In this document: positions 52,971-62,285 of the stretch, piece after piece | Position numbering within the stretch: the stretch's first letter is position 1 | Layout of the letters: each line of letters opens with the position of its first letter | NCBI RefSeq assembly: GCF_035207705.1 | Contig: NZ_CP128187.1 | Location: 1,798,001-1,862,000, forward strand | Reading direction: 5' to 3' | Origin: Maribacter sp. BPC-D8 | Lineage (GTDB): Bacteria; Bacteroidota; Bacteroidia; Flavobacteriales; Flavobacteriaceae | DNA: 64,000 bases | Notes under the pieces: generated by a model | Told to the model about the DNA's origin: nothing | Seen by the model: the letters and a program-made list of their open reading frames with translations, nothing else | The model's database searches: none | Program-made: the position numbers and the translations under genes

Positions 52971-54890
52971 ATGAAAAATCTGATTTCTGAAAGAGTAGCC
53001 GATTTTATAAAAAACTATCCTCCTTTCAATGTTCTTGATAGCAAATCGTTATTTCAGTTAGCTGAACAAGTACTTATTGTTTATAAGGAGAAAAACAGTG
53101 TGATTTTTACGGTAGATGAACCTCAGCATTCACATTTTTATTTAGTTCATAAAGGGGCGGTAACATTAAGTAATCCTGCTACTTCTAATATTCTTGACTA
53201 TTGCGATGAAGGCGATATATTTGGACTAAGACCGCTTTTTGCCAATGAAAATTATAAGTTAGAAGCTAGGGCACATGAAGAATCTATACTTTACGGAATT
53301 CCTATTGACATTTTTAAACCTATTGCAAAGCAGAACGAAGAAGTAACTATTTTTCTGATGGAGAGTTTTGCCTCTAACACCCGTAATCCGTATGCTAAAA
53401 ACCAAAAAGGACAACTGTTTGGCCACGAAGATGAAGAAGAAATTAAAAAAGAGGTCGTATTACCAGATTTACAATTAGCCAGCTATTCAAAAAAATTAGT
53501 GACCTGTTCTACAAGAACCACTATAAAAAAGGCTGCTGACATCATGTCTCAAAAGAAAATTGGATCTATACTCGTCACTAGCAAAGATTTACCAGTAGGT
53601 ATTATAACAGATAAAGATTTTAGAAACAAAGTAATATCTGGCGAGCAACCTATAACCGCTTCGGTAAAATCAATAATGACAACCCCAGTTGTAACCTACC
53701 CAAAGAACCTAACGATTACGCAGGCACAAATGGCCATGATGAAAAGTAACATCAGCCATTTGGTGATTACTAAAGATGGCACCCCAAATTCTTCTGCATT
53801 AGGTATTTTATCTAAGCATGACGTAATGGTATCCTTAGGTGATAATCCTGCTGTATTGGTAAAGGCTATAAAGCGTACTTCTAAAATCAAGAAGATAAAG
53901 CAGATTAGAAAGAGTGTCATGGTACTCTTAACTGGGTATTTAGAACAAAACATTCCGTTAGGATTGATTGCAAAGATAATTTCTGAACTGAATGATACCT
54001 GTATTAAACAGATTGTAGAAATTTCACTTGCTAAAATGGATACTCCACCGCCTGTAAAATTTGCATGGTTGGCATTAGGCAGTCAAGGTAGAAGTGAACA
54101 ACTTTTACATACAGACCAAGATAATGCCTTAGTATTTGAAGATGTACCTGAAGAAGATTTGCCAAAAACCACCACCTATTTTTTAGAACTTTCAAAACTT
54201 ATTACCAAAGGGTTACATACTATAGGATACGAATACTGCCCAGCAGATATGATGGCTTCTAACCCTAAATGGTGTTTAAGTCTAGAGGAATGGAAAAACA
54301 AACTATCGTATTGGATCGGTAACCCCGGACCGAATGAGGTATTAATGTCCTCCATTTTTTTTGATTATAGTTTAGCATTTGGTGAGCGTAGCTTATTGGA
54401 TAACATGTCTGATCACATATTCAGAACCGTTCATAATTATCCTATTTTCTTAGTACACTTAGCCAACGGCGCACTTCAAAGTCCGTCACCAACAGGATTC
54501 TTTAGACAATTCGTTGTAGAACAAGACGGACAACACAAAGATTTTTTCGATTTAAAAAGTAGAGCATTAAGACCGTTGATAGATGCTGCTCGCGTTTTAA
54601 TACTATCGCATTCTGTAAAAGCGATCAGCAATACTTGGGAACGTTATGAGAAATTAGCAGAACTTGAACCTAACAACCAAGAGTTATACTTAGCGTGCTC
54701 TTATGCCACCAAGGCATTATTAAAATTTAGAACAAGACAAGGATTAGCTAATCATGATTCTGGACGATTTATTAAACTAGAGCAATTGACCAAACAAGAA
54801 AAAATGAAATTAAAGCGCACCTTTAAAGCAATTAAAGAAATTCAAGAATTGATCACACTTCGCTTTAAGGTTACTAATTTTTTAGGATAA
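52971..54890 (+). CDS. DUF294 signalling nucleotidyltransferase with cNMP-binding and CBS domains
   Basis: The 639-residue protein has an N-terminal cyclic-nucleotide-binding-type domain (about 15-135, with EGDIFGLRPLF), a pair of CBS domains (about 172-290, IGSILVTSKDLPVGIITDKDF and SHLVITKDG), a DUF294 nucleotidyltransferase-like domain with GSQGRSEQ (370-377) and TDQDNA (381-386), and a DUF294 C-terminal helical domain (about 490-639). It probably senses a nucleotide through its first half and transfers a nucleotide to an unknown target. Its TAA overlaps the ATG of the exonuclease gene (TAATG). Confidence 0.9.
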   Translation: MKNLISERVADFIKNYPPFNVLDSKSLFQLAEQVLIVYKEKNSVIFTVDEPQHSHFYLVHKGAVTLSNPATSNILDYCDEGDIFGLRPLFANENYKLEARAHEESILYGIPIDIFKPIAKQNEEVTIFLMESFASNTRNPYAKNQKGQLFGHEDEEEIKKEVVLPDLQLASYSKKLVTCSTRTTIKKAADIMSQKKIGSILVTSKDLPVGIITDKDFRNKVISGEQPITASVKSIMTTPVVTYPKNLTITQAQMAMMKSNISHLVITKDGTPNSSALGILSKHDVMVSLGDNPAVLVKAIKRTSKIKKIKQIRKSVMVLLTGYLEQNIPLGLIAKIISELNDTCIKQIVEISLAKMDTPPPVKFAWLALGSQGRSEQLLHTDQDNALVFEDVPEEDLPKTTTYFLELSKLITKGLHTIGYEYCPADMMASNPKWCLSLEEWKNKLSYWIGNPGPNEVLMSSIFFDYSLAFGERSLLDNMSDHIFRTVHNYPIFLVHLANGALQSPSPTGFFRQFVVEQDGQHKDFFDLKSRALRPLIDAARVLILSHSVKAISNTWERYEKLAELEPNNQELYLACSYATKALLKFRTRQGLANHDSGRFIKLEQLTKQEKMKLKRTFKAIKEIQELITLRFKVTNFLG

Positions 54891-55546
54891 TGGGATTATT
54901 CACAAGAACACCTAAAAATCTACCAGATTATTGGATAAAATACGCCTCCCTTTTTAAGGAGTCTCCGAGTAAAGATTTCAATGATTTAATATTTGTAGTA
55001 TTAGATACAGAGACCACAGGTTTCAGTTTTGAAGATGACCGTATACTTTCTATTGGCGCTGTAAAAATCAAGAAAGAAACCATTTCTGTACAAGAAGTAT
55101 TTGATATCTATTTAGCGCAAGAAAAATTCAATAAAGAAACTGTTCATGTACACGGACTCTTAAAAAACGGACAACGAGAATGTATTAGTGAAGCTTTAGC
55201 GCTAGAGAAATTTCTTGACTATGTAGGCAATGCTATTATAGTAGCACATCATGCTGGTTTTGATATGGGAATGCTCAATACTGCTTTAGAAAGAAATGGT
55301 CTACCTAAACTAAAAAACACAGTATTAGATACGGGAGTTATCTATAAAAAAACGCTAATTAAATCTTACTTAGTGCAACCAAAATCTAATTATACATTAG
55401 ATGAACTTGCCGAAAAATTTTCCATTTCAAGAAAAGACAGACATACAGCATTAGGCGACGCCTATATAACAGCAGTCGCCTTTTTAAAAATCATTTCTCG
55501 TTTAAAGGAAAAGAAAAATTTCTCGCTTAAATATTTACTCAGATAA
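54890..55546 (+). CDS. DnaQ-like 3'-5' exonuclease
   Basis: The 218-residue protein has the DEDDh exonuclease motifs: ExoI VVLDTETTGF (D39, E41), ExoII HHAGFDMGML and ExoIII RHTALGDAYITA. A leader (1-33) of about 30 residues lies in front, LFTRTPKNLPDYWIKYASLF. It may proofread or process nucleic acid, though in this context it could act on nucleotide-tagged substrates. It overlaps the DUF294 gene by one base, which shows coupled translation, a pairing I recall from other bacteria. Confidence 0.9.
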   Translation: MGLFTRTPKNLPDYWIKYASLFKESPSKDFNDLIFVVLDTETTGFSFEDDRILSIGAVKIKKETISVQEVFDIYLAQEKFNKETVHVHGLLKNGQRECISEALALEKFLDYVGNAIIVAHHAGFDMGMLNTALERNGLPKLKNTVLDTGVIYKKTLIKSYLVQPKSNYTLDELAEKFSISRKDRHTALGDAYITAVAFLKIISRLKEKKNFSLKYLLR

Positions 55547-55548
55547 CA

Positions 55549-56505
55549 TTAAAGACTCTCCAAGTAATTCAATACATTTCTATTGATACGGTCATTAATA
55601 TGTGTAGTATCAGCCTTAACAAATGGTTCGCCAGTTATGTGCTCGTAAAGTTCAATGTAGCGTTCAGAAACGGATTCTATATATTCATCAGTCATCTCAG
55701 GTACAGTTTGTCCTTCTAAGCCCTGAAAGTCATTAGCAATCAACCACTGCCTTACAAACTCTTTAGAAAGTTGCTTTTGGGGTTCATCAGCATCTTGTCT
55801 TTGTTGATATCCGTCAGAATAAAAATATCTTGATGAATCGGGAGTGTGTATTTCGTCAATCAGAACGATTTTACCCTCTTTTGTTTTTCCGAATTCATAT
55901 TTAGTATCTACCAAAATCAATCCTCTATCACCAGCGATTTCTGTACCTCTTTGAAAAAGTGCATAAGTGTACTTTTCTAATACCGCATAATCATCCGCAG
56001 AAACTATTCCTTTGCTTAAAATATCTTCTTTAGAAATATCTTCGTCATGATCACCCATTTCTGCCTTAGTTGCAGGAGTAATTATCGGACTAGGGAATTT
56101 ATCATTCTCCTTCATTCCGTCGGGCATTGCAACGCCACAAAGTATTCTTTTGCCAAGTTTATACTCTCTAGCTGCATGACCAGATAAATAACCACGAATG
56201 ACCATTTCAATTTTAAAAGGCTCACAAGCTATACCAACAGCCACATTTGGATCAGGAGTAGCAGTCAACCAATTAGGAACAATATCTTCAGTAGAAGCCA
56301 TCATCTGAGTCGCTATCTGATTTAGAATTTGTCCTTTATAAGGTATACCTTTTGGCATCACCACATCAAAAGCAGACAATCTATCTGTTGCCACCATGAC
56401 TAACATATCGTTCTCTAAGGTATAAACCGATCTTACTTTGCCTTTATAGACATTCTTTTGACCTGGAAAATTGAATTCTGTTTCGTAAATAGTATTATTT
56501 GACAT
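55549..56505 (-). CDS. purC: Phosphoribosylaminoimidazole-succinocarboxamide synthase
   Basis: The 318-residue enzyme joins CAIR with aspartate in purine synthesis. Evidence: [27 protein letters not shown] at the N-terminus, [17 protein letters not shown], and [30 protein letters not shown] at 200-230. The length is that of the longer Bacteroidota SAICAR synthases. It follows phoH by 8 bases on the same strand. Confidence 0.95.
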   Translation of the reverse strand: MSNNTIYETEFNFPGQKNVYKGKVRSVYTLENDMLVMVATDRLSAFDVVMPKGIPYKGQILNQIATQMMASTEDIVPNWLTATPDPNVAVGIACEPFKIEMVIRGYLSGHAAREYKLGKRILCGVAMPDGMKENDKFPSPIITPATKAEMGDHDEDISKEDILSKGIVSADDYAVLEKYTYALFQRGTEIAGDRGLILVDTKYEFGKTKEGKIVLIDEIHTPDSSRYFYSDGYQQRQDADEPQKQLSKEFVRQWLIANDFQGLEGQTVPEMTDEYIESVSERYIELYEHITGEPFVKADTTHINDRINRNVLNYLESL

Positions 56506-56513
56506 GTAATTTT

Positions 56514-57467
56514 TTAATTGTGGTGTTCTATAGTTTTATAAGCTTCAATAACATTTTTAACTAGTTTATGACGTATAACATCTGTATCATCTAGATAAAT
56601 AACCTCTATACCTTCAACATTCTGCAAAATTAACAAAGCTTCTTTTAAGCCAGAAATCGTTCTTCTAGGTAAATCAATTTGTCCCGGGTCACCCGTAATT
56701 AAAAACCTAGCATTTCTACCCATTCTAGTCAGAAACATTTTCATTTGTGCATGCGTAGTATTCTGAGCTTCATCTAAAATTACAAAGGCATTATCTAAAG
56801 TTCTACCTCGCATAAAAGCCATAGGGGCAATTTGTATGGTACCGTTTTCAATATAGTGCACCAACTTCTCTGCAGGGATCATATCTCTAAGTGCATCATA
56901 CAAAGGCTGCATGTAGGGATCAAGCTTTTCTTTTAGATCTCCCGGCAAAAAACCTAGGTTCTCACCTGCCTCAACAGCTGGTCGAGTTAAAATAATTTTC
57001 TTTACCTGTTTTTCTTTTAAAGCCTTTACCGCAAGTGCTACACCTGTATAGGTTTTACCGGTACCAGCAGGACCGATAGCAAAAACCATATCATTCTTTT
57101 TGGCGGCATCAACCAATCTACGTTGATTGGCAGTCTGGGCTTTAATCAACCTGCCGCTTACACCATGAACCAATGTCTCTCCACTATTCTTCGATGATTT
57201 TGGCTGATCATCTTCAGAACTTGTCAATACCCTTTCAATGCTGTTTTCATCTAACTTGTTATATTTAATGAAATGCTGGGTTAAAAGATCGAACCGTTTT
57301 TCAAACTCTACTAAAAGTTCTTCATCTCCATAGACTTTGATCTTATTGCCACGGGCAACAATTTTCAATTTCGGAAAGTACTTTTTTAATAAATCAATAT
57401 GTTCATTTTGCTGCCCAAAAAACTCTCTCGGGCTAATTTCGGTAAGTTCTAGAATTATCTCGTTCAA
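56514..57467 (-). CDS. phoH: PhoH-family ATPase
   Basis: The 317-residue protein has an N-terminal KH-like region (1-~75) and a P-loop ATPase domain with Walker [10 protein letters not shown] (132-140) and Walker [12 protein letters not shown] (about 230). [21 protein letters not shown] completes the domain. PhoH proteins are linked to RNA metabolism and phosphate starvation, but the activity is not settled. The start ATG at 57467 follows a promoter at 57543-57576 on the minus strand. Confidence 0.93.
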   Translation of the reverse strand: MNEIILELTEISPREFFGQQNEHIDLLKKYFPKLKIVARGNKIKVYGDEELLVEFEKRFDLLTQHFIKYNKLDENSIERVLTSSEDDQPKSSKNSGETLVHGVSGRLIKAQTANQRRLVDAAKKNDMVFAIGPAGTGKTYTGVALAVKALKEKQVKKIILTRPAVEAGENLGFLPGDLKEKLDPYMQPLYDALRDMIPAEKLVHYIENGTIQIAPMAFMRGRTLDNAFVILDEAQNTTHAQMKMFLTRMGRNARFLITGDPGQIDLPRRTISGLKEALLILQNVEGIEVIYLDDTDVIRHKLVKNVIEAYKTIEHHN

Positions 57468-57529
57468 ACAGTCAGTTTTATTATGATTTATAGTTAGCGA
57501 AGATTAGTTTCTAATCGCTGTTTTTTGTT

Positions 57530-57537
57530 TAATTTTG
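57530..57537 (+). promoter_or_regulatory. -7 box for the SAM-hydrolase gene
   Basis: TAATTTTG (TAnnTTTG), 60 bases before the ATG at 57597. No TTG at -33. It lies back to back with the phoH promoter. Confidence 0.35.
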
Positions 57538-57542
57538 TATAT

Positions 57543-57576
57543 CAAATTTAAGCAAATTTTAAGTTCGACTAACCAA
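57543..57576 (-). promoter_or_regulatory. Promoter of phoH
   Basis: On the minus strand TTG (57574-57576), 23 bases of spacer, then TAAATTTG (57543-57550), a perfect -7 box. Confidence 0.5.
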
Positions 57577-57596
57577 AAACATATCAACATTGCTGT

Positions 57597-58427
57597 ATGG
57601 CAATAATCACCCTAACAACAGATTTCGGATTAAAAGATCACTTTGTAGCTGTATTAAAAGGCTCCATATATACAGAATTGCCCGATGCCAAAATTGTTGA
57701 TATTTCGCATGACATCATGCCGTTCAACATTCAGGAGTGTGCATACATACTTTCCAACTCGTATAAGAGCTTCCCAAAAGGAACGATACATATTGTAGGT
57801 GTAGATTCTGAAGAGACACCAGATAACAAGCATGTTGTGGCACTTGTAAACGGACATTACTTTATTAGTGCAAATACCGGTGTCATTGGGCTCATTACCT
57901 CTGAAATGACCCCAGAGAAAGTGGTAGAAATAAATTTACCAGATTCAATAGCTAATTCGTTTCCTGTATTAAATGTATTTATACAGGTAGCCTGCCATAT
58001 TGCTCGCGGTGGCACTTTAGAAATTGTTGGCAAGCCATTTACAGCATTAAACGACCTAAGAGAATTTTCGCCAAGAATTGTAGAAGATGGCAAAAAGATT
58101 ATTGGCAGTGTTATCTATATTGATAACTATGGCAACGTTATTACCAATATTCGTAAAAATTTATTTGATGCCTATCGAAAAGATCGTAATTACACCCTTA
58201 TTGCACGTAATCATAAACTAGACAAGATTCATAAAGCTTATAATGACTTTATAGATTATAGTTTAGAAAAAAATCATCGCAAAAGTGCAGGAGACCTTTT
58301 GGCTATATTTAATTCGTCGGACTATATTGAATTGGCAATCTACAAAAGTAATCTTACCACAGTAGGTGGTGCCTCTACCCTATTAGGGCTAGATTACAGA
58401 GATACTATTATGGTAGATTTTGAATAG
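57597..58427 (+). CDS. SAM hydrolase/hydroxide adenosyltransferase family protein (DUF62)
   Basis: The 276-residue protein begins with the family signature TLTTDFGLKDHFV (residues 5-17) and has VDSEETPDNKHVVALVNGHYFISANTG near 65-90. The C-terminal beta domain shows YIDNYGNVITNIRKNLF. The family, homologous to fluorinase, cleaves S-adenosylmethionine with hydroxide to adenosine and methionine. It lies alone, divergent from phoH. No riboswitch-like structure is evident ahead of it. Confidence 0.9.
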   Translation: MAIITLTTDFGLKDHFVAVLKGSIYTELPDAKIVDISHDIMPFNIQECAYILSNSYKSFPKGTIHIVGVDSEETPDNKHVVALVNGHYFISANTGVIGLITSEMTPEKVVEINLPDSIANSFPVLNVFIQVACHIARGGTLEIVGKPFTALNDLREFSPRIVEDGKKIIGSVIYIDNYGNVITNIRKNLFDAYRKDRNYTLIARNHKLDKIHKAYNDFIDYSLEKNHRKSAGDLLAIFNSSDYIELAIYKSNLTTVGGASTLLGLDYRDTIMVDFE

Positions 58428-58586
58428 CACAAGCAAATTCCATTTCATGAATATTTAAGCGTATTTTTAAATAATACGAAATCACCAAAAGTTAATAACT
58501 AATGGTCAAATACAATTATTAAAAGCTTAAGTTAGTAATACCTAGTGTTATACACTACCTTGACCCGCAACAAACTGTTAATAAGT

Positions 58587-58621
58587 TTGTTTCCTTAAAA
58601 AGGTCAATTAAAATATCTTTG
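58587..58621 (+). promoter_or_regulatory. Candidate promoter of dnaN
   Basis: TTG (58587-58589), 24 bases of spacer, then TATCTTTG (58614-58621), a full TAnnTTTG. The spacer is one base longer than usual. The predicted leader is about 75 bases. Confidence 0.45.
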
Positions 58622-58644
58622 TTGGTAACGAAAACTGCCAACAA
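58619..58644 (+). promoter_or_regulatory. Inverted repeat at the dnaN promoter
   Basis: TTGTTGG (58619-58625) and CCAACAA (58638-58644) are perfect 7-base inverted arms around a 12-base spacer, overlapping the end of the -7 box. It may be an operator or a hairpin at the 5' end of the dnaN message. Confidence 0.35.
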
Positions 58645-58704
58645 TAAGGAGTTTAAACCTATTTTTCTTGTGAATTCAAGATTAATATCAATAAAATTTA
58701 AAGA

Positions 58705-59823
58705 ATGAAATTTATAGTTTCAAGTACCTATTTGCTAAAGCAACTTCAAATATTAGGAGGTGTTATCAATAACAGTAACACGTTACCAATTTTGGATAAT
58801 TTTCTGTTCGATTTGCAAAAGGACAAATTAACCGTGTCAGCCTCTGATTTAGAAACGACCATGAGTTCGGTTATAAAAGTAGATTCAGATAGCGAAGGTA
58901 CTATTGCAGTACCGGCAAGATTACTTTTAGAAACTTTAAAAACCTTCCCTGAACAACCACTTACTTTTGTTGTTGAGGATAACAATACAGTAGAAATTAG
59001 TTCTAACCACGGTAAATATGCACTAGCATATGCTGATGGTGCAGAATTCCCAAAAGCGGTTGAATTAACTAGTCCTAGTTCTACAACCTTACTTGGAGAT
59101 ATTTTAGCAACTGCTATCAACAAAACAATTTTTGCTGCTGGTAACGATGATTTAAGACCGGTAATGAGCGGAGTCTTTTTTCAGTTTTCTCCAGAGAACT
59201 TAACGTTCGTTGCAACAGATGCACATAAATTAGTAAAATACCAACGTACAGATGTAAGAGCTTCTCAGGTAGCGGAGTTCATTATGCCTAAAAAGCCTTT
59301 AACATTATTAAAAGGAATATTAGCTGGTAGTGAATCTGATGTACTTATCGAGTACAATGAGAGCAACGCGAAATTCAGCTTTGAAGAAACAGAACTAATC
59401 TGTAGACTAATTGATGGTAAATACCCTAATTACGAAGCGGTAATACCAAAAGAGAATCCGAATAAACTAACTATTGCTAGAAATCAATTTTTGAGTTCAG
59501 TGAAAAGGGTTTCTATATTCTCTAATAAAACGACACACCAAATACGTTTAAAAATAGCTGGTGCAGAATTGAATATTTCTGCTGAAGATCTTGATTATTC
59601 TAATAAAGCAGAAGAAAGATTAACATGTTCTTACCAAGGTGATGATATGCAAATCGGATTCAACTCTAGATTCTTAACAGAAATGTTGAACAACTTAGGA
59701 TCTGATGAAGTTTCTTTAGAAATGAGTCTACCAAACCGTGCTGGGATACTTACCCCAACTGATGGTTTAGATGAAGGTGAATTTGTAACTATGTTAGTAA
59801 TGCCTGTTATGCTTAACAGCTAG
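58705..59823 (+). CDS. dnaN: DNA polymerase III sliding clamp (beta subunit)
   Basis: The 372-residue protein is of normal length for DnaN. It opens MKFIVSSTYLLKQLQ and shows NTLPILDNFLF, MSGVFFQF with FVATDAHKLV, DGKYPNYEAVIP and the C-terminal VTMLVMPVML that fits the clamp's last strands. The three-domain clamp tethers polymerases to DNA. No dnaA, recF or gyrB is adjacent here, so the gene is not in the classical origin cluster. A strong terminator follows. Confidence 0.97.
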   Translation: MKFIVSSTYLLKQLQILGGVINNSNTLPILDNFLFDLQKDKLTVSASDLETTMSSVIKVDSDSEGTIAVPARLLLETLKTFPEQPLTFVVEDNNTVEISSNHGKYALAYADGAEFPKAVELTSPSSTTLLGDILATAINKTIFAAGNDDLRPVMSGVFFQFSPENLTFVATDAHKLVKYQRTDVRASQVAEFIMPKKPLTLLKGILAGSESDVLIEYNESNAKFSFEETELICRLIDGKYPNYEAVIPKENPNKLTIARNQFLSSVKRVSIFSNKTTHQIRLKIAGAELNISAEDLDYSNKAEERLTCSYQGDDMQIGFNSRFLTEMLNNLGSDEVSLEMSLPNRAGILTPTDGLDEGEFVTMLVMPVMLNS

Positions 59824-59842
59824 TACATAAAATATATAAACT

Positions 59843-59874
59843 AAAAAGGGTCAGTTATTAAACTGACCCTTTTT
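59843..59874. terminator. Bidirectional terminator after dnaN
   Basis: GGGTCAGTT (59848-59856) pairs with AACTGACCC (59861-59869) around a 4-base loop, flanked by A and T runs; shared by dnaN and the convergent DUF4870 gene. Confidence 0.9.
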
Positions 59875-59891
59875 TTTGTTTTATAATGTGC

Positions 59892-60260
59892 TTACGATAT
59901 AAACCGTATAGTTCCAAAGTAGCTAGGCGATTCTCCGTTACTAGCCTTTATAGCATTTACTGCCGGCATTACAATTGATAAAATTCCTGCGAACATTAAT
60001 AATAAGATTCCGAGTCCAAATAATAAGATACCAGGAATTCCGATTACAAGATATAAGAGTAACGTTAATTGAAAGTTGATTACCGATTTACCATGCTCAT
60101 CCATACCTATAACAGAATCTTTGGTAGTTAGCCAAATCACTAACGGTACTACGAGTCCGCCAAATCCTGTTACAAAATCTAAATATTGAGACAAATGAGT
60201 AATGACCAACAAATTACGGTCTTCTCGTACAACTACTGCGTTTTTATTTACTAGTTCCAT
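59892..60260 (-). CDS. DUF4870 domain membrane protein
   Basis: The 122-residue protein has a hydrophilic N-terminus, then hydrophobic helices (about 26-44 and 67-100) separated by MDEHGKSVINFQLTLLLY, which is the conserved DUF4870 (Tic20-like) pattern: HLSQYLDFVTGFGGLVVPLVIW, then the G-K-x-x-x-N-F-Q motif. Function is unknown. It is monocistronic and converges on dnaN. Confidence 0.85.
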   Translation of the reverse strand: MELVNKNAVVVREDRNLLVITHLSQYLDFVTGFGGLVVPLVIWLTTKDSVIGMDEHGKSVINFQLTLLLYLVIGIPGILLFGLGILLLMFAGILSIVMPAVNAIKASNGESPSYFGTIRFIS

Positions 60261-60333
60261 TTTTGATTGATTTAATGATGAATACTACAAATAAGACGCA
60301 TAAAGTCGCAAATTGTTACAATTTTTAAAGAAA

Positions 60334-60762
60334 TTATAGTTTTCTATTCAATTTTGTAAGCTTCTCTTGCTCCTTCATAATCTTCATTTGACTCTTAGCA
60401 ACCTTATCTTCTATTTTCTGAACATCAACAGGCGAAAGTGTACCTTTTAATTTTCCTTTTTCAAGCTGACCTTTTAACTTTTCCACTTTTTTTTCTTCTT
60501 TAGAAATAGATTTTGCTTTAGAATCTATTTGCTTTTGAAGCTTTTCTTCTTTCTTTTTTGCCGCCTCCTCTTTCTTTTTCGCTGTTGCTTCTTTCTTCTC
60601 CTTCTTGGCTTCGGCTTTTGATTTCTCTACATTCTCCTTCACTTGATCCATTTCTTTTTCCTGAGCAGCAATAATTTCACCTGTAGTTTCAGGTGTATCA
60701 TCTTGAGCCATAGCTAAAGAACTAACCAACATAAACGCCAACAATACAAATACTTTTTTCAT
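60334..60762 (-). CDS. Secreted Lys/Glu-rich coiled-coil protein
   Basis: With the ATG at 60762 (MKKVFVLLAFMLVSSLAMAQ) the product has 142 residues and a clean signal peptide. The mature part is almost wholly charged helix, with runs such as KKEEAAKKKEEKLQ and KAKSISKEEKKVEKLKGQLEKG (shortened here). I know no specific family. It may be a periplasmic spacer or peptidoglycan-associated helix. The longer frame starting 57 bases upstream would hide the signal peptide and is rejected. A good promoter is at 60787-60819. Confidence 0.75.
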   Translation of the reverse strand: MKKVFVLLAFMLVSSLAMAQDDTPETTGEIIAAQEKEMDQVKENVEKSKAEAKKEKKEATAKKKEEAAKKKEEKLQKQIDSKAKSISKEEKKVEKLKGQLEKGKLKGTLSPVDVQKIEDKVAKSQMKIMKEQEKLTKLNRKL

Positions 60763-60786
60763 TTTTAAATTACATTTTATAGCATG

Positions 60787-60819
60787 CAAAATTACTATAT
60801 AAATACATACTGAAAACAA
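60787..60819 (-). promoter_or_regulatory. Promoter of the coiled-coil gene
   Basis: On the minus strand TTG (60817-60819), 22 bases of spacer, then TAATTTTG (60787-60794), 25 bases before the ATG at 60762. Confidence 0.5.
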
Positions 60820-60861
60820 AATGCAATTAAATTAAGAAAACTACAACAGTTAATAATTGAT

Positions 60862-60869
60862 TATTTTTG
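60862..60869 (+). promoter_or_regulatory. -7 box for mnmE
   Basis: TATTTTTG (TAnnTTTG) lies 4 bases before the mnmE ATG. This suggests a leaderless or nearly leaderless message. Confidence 0.4.
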
Positions 60870-60873
60870 CAAG

Positions 60874-62271
60874 ATGATTCAAAACGATACCATAATAGCA
60901 TTAGCAACTCCGGCAGGTGCAGGAGCCATTGCAATTATTAGACTTTCAGGTACAGATGCAATTACTATTGCTTCCAAACATTTTGAATCGGTTTCAGGTA
61001 AAATTCTTGAAAACCAAAAAAGTCACACCATACATTTAGGATATATAAAGGATGGAAAAAATGTACTGGACCAAGCACTAATATCCATTTTTAAAGACCC
61101 GCATTCTTACACTGGCGAAAACGTGATAGAAATATCTTGCCACGGTTCACCATACATACAACAACAAATTATTCAGTTGTTTCTTAGAAACGGATGTAGA
61201 ACAGCAGATGCAGGTGAATTTACGCTAAGGGCATTCTTGAATGGTAAGATGGATTTGAGTCAGGCAGAAGCAGTTGCTGATTTAATTTCTAGTGATAATG
61301 CCGCTAGCCATCAAATAGCTGTGCAACAAATGCGTGGTGGATTCAGTAATGAGATTAAACAATTGCGTACAGAGTTACTGAACTTTGCTTCATTAATAGA
61401 ATTAGAACTAGATTTTTCTGAGGAAGATGTAGAATTCGCGGATCGCACTCAGTTTAAAGAACTACTTACACGTATTCAAAAAGTATTACAAAGCTTAATA
61501 GATTCTTTTGCAGTAGGAAACGTGATTAAAAACGGAATTCCCGTTGCTATCGTAGGCGAGCCCAATGTAGGCAAATCAACACTTTTAAATGCATTTTTAA
61601 ATGAAGAGCGCGCGTTAGTATCAGATATTGCAGGTACCACACGTGATACTATCGAAGATGAAATTTCTATAGGCGGAATAGGGTTTAGATTTATAGACAC
61701 TGCAGGTATTCGGGAGACACAAGATGTCGTGGAAGGCATGGGCATTAAACGAACATTTGAAAAGATAGAGCAAGCACAAGTAGTTTTGTTATTGGTTGAT
61801 GGCTCAAAAATATTAGCTGACGACAAAAAATTAAAGAATATTGTTATCGATTTTGAGAAGATAAAAAATCAGAATCCGCAAAAACCGTTAGTCTTATTAG
61901 TCAATAAAGCAGATACCCTTTCTGAAGATGATAAAAAGAAAATAGGCACCTATTTAGATGATGTAAAATATCTATCTGCAAAAACAGGCGAAGGTGTTGA
62001 GGAGCTAAAAAACAGCCTTTTAGAATTTGTAAATACCGGAGCTCTTCGTAATAACGAAACTATTGTAACCAATACGCGTCATTACAATTCGCTACTTAAA
62101 TCATTAGAAGAAATAGAAAAGGTACAGTTCGGAATGAAAGCAAATCTTTCAAGCGACCTTATGGCCATCGATGTTAAAGAAGCATTATACCATTTAGGAG
62201 AAATCACTGGGCAAGTAACCAATGATGAATTGTTGGGAAATATTTTTGCTAATTTTTGTATCGGAAAATAA
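60874..62271 (+). CDS. mnmE: tRNA uridine-5-carboxymethylaminomethyl modification GTPase MnmE
   Basis: The 465-residue protein works with MnmG to modify U34 of certain tRNAs. The N-terminal folate-binding domain (1-~120) starts DTIIALATPAGAGAIAIIRL. The GTPase domain carries G1 GEPNVGKST (228-236), G2 GTTRDT, G3 DTAGIRE and G4 NKAD. The chain ends FCIGK with the catalytic Cys462 of the CxGK motif. Length is normal. It is convergent with miaE, 14 bases away. Confidence 0.97.
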   Translation: MIQNDTIIALATPAGAGAIAIIRLSGTDAITIASKHFESVSGKILENQKSHTIHLGYIKDGKNVLDQALISIFKDPHSYTGENVIEISCHGSPYIQQQIIQLFLRNGCRTADAGEFTLRAFLNGKMDLSQAEAVADLISSDNAASHQIAVQQMRGGFSNEIKQLRTELLNFASLIELELDFSEEDVEFADRTQFKELLTRIQKVLQSLIDSFAVGNVIKNGIPVAIVGEPNVGKSTLLNAFLNEERALVSDIAGTTRDTIEDEISIGGIGFRFIDTAGIRETQDVVEGMGIKRTFEKIEQAQVVLLLVDGSKILADDKKLKNIVIDFEKIKNQNPQKPLVLLVNKADTLSEDDKKKIGTYLDDVKYLSAKTGEGVEELKNSLLEFVNTGALRNNETIVTNTRHYNSLLKSLEEIEKVQFGMKANLSSDLMAIDVKEALYHLGEITGQVTNDELLGNIFANFCIGK

Positions 62272-62285
62272 CAATTACGAAAATA

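Noticed and set aside
58670..58708. GTG mini-frame of 12 codons whose TGA overlaps the dnaN ATG
   Set aside because: It could be a coupled leader peptide, but the GTG lacks support and a 12-codon frame arises by chance easily.
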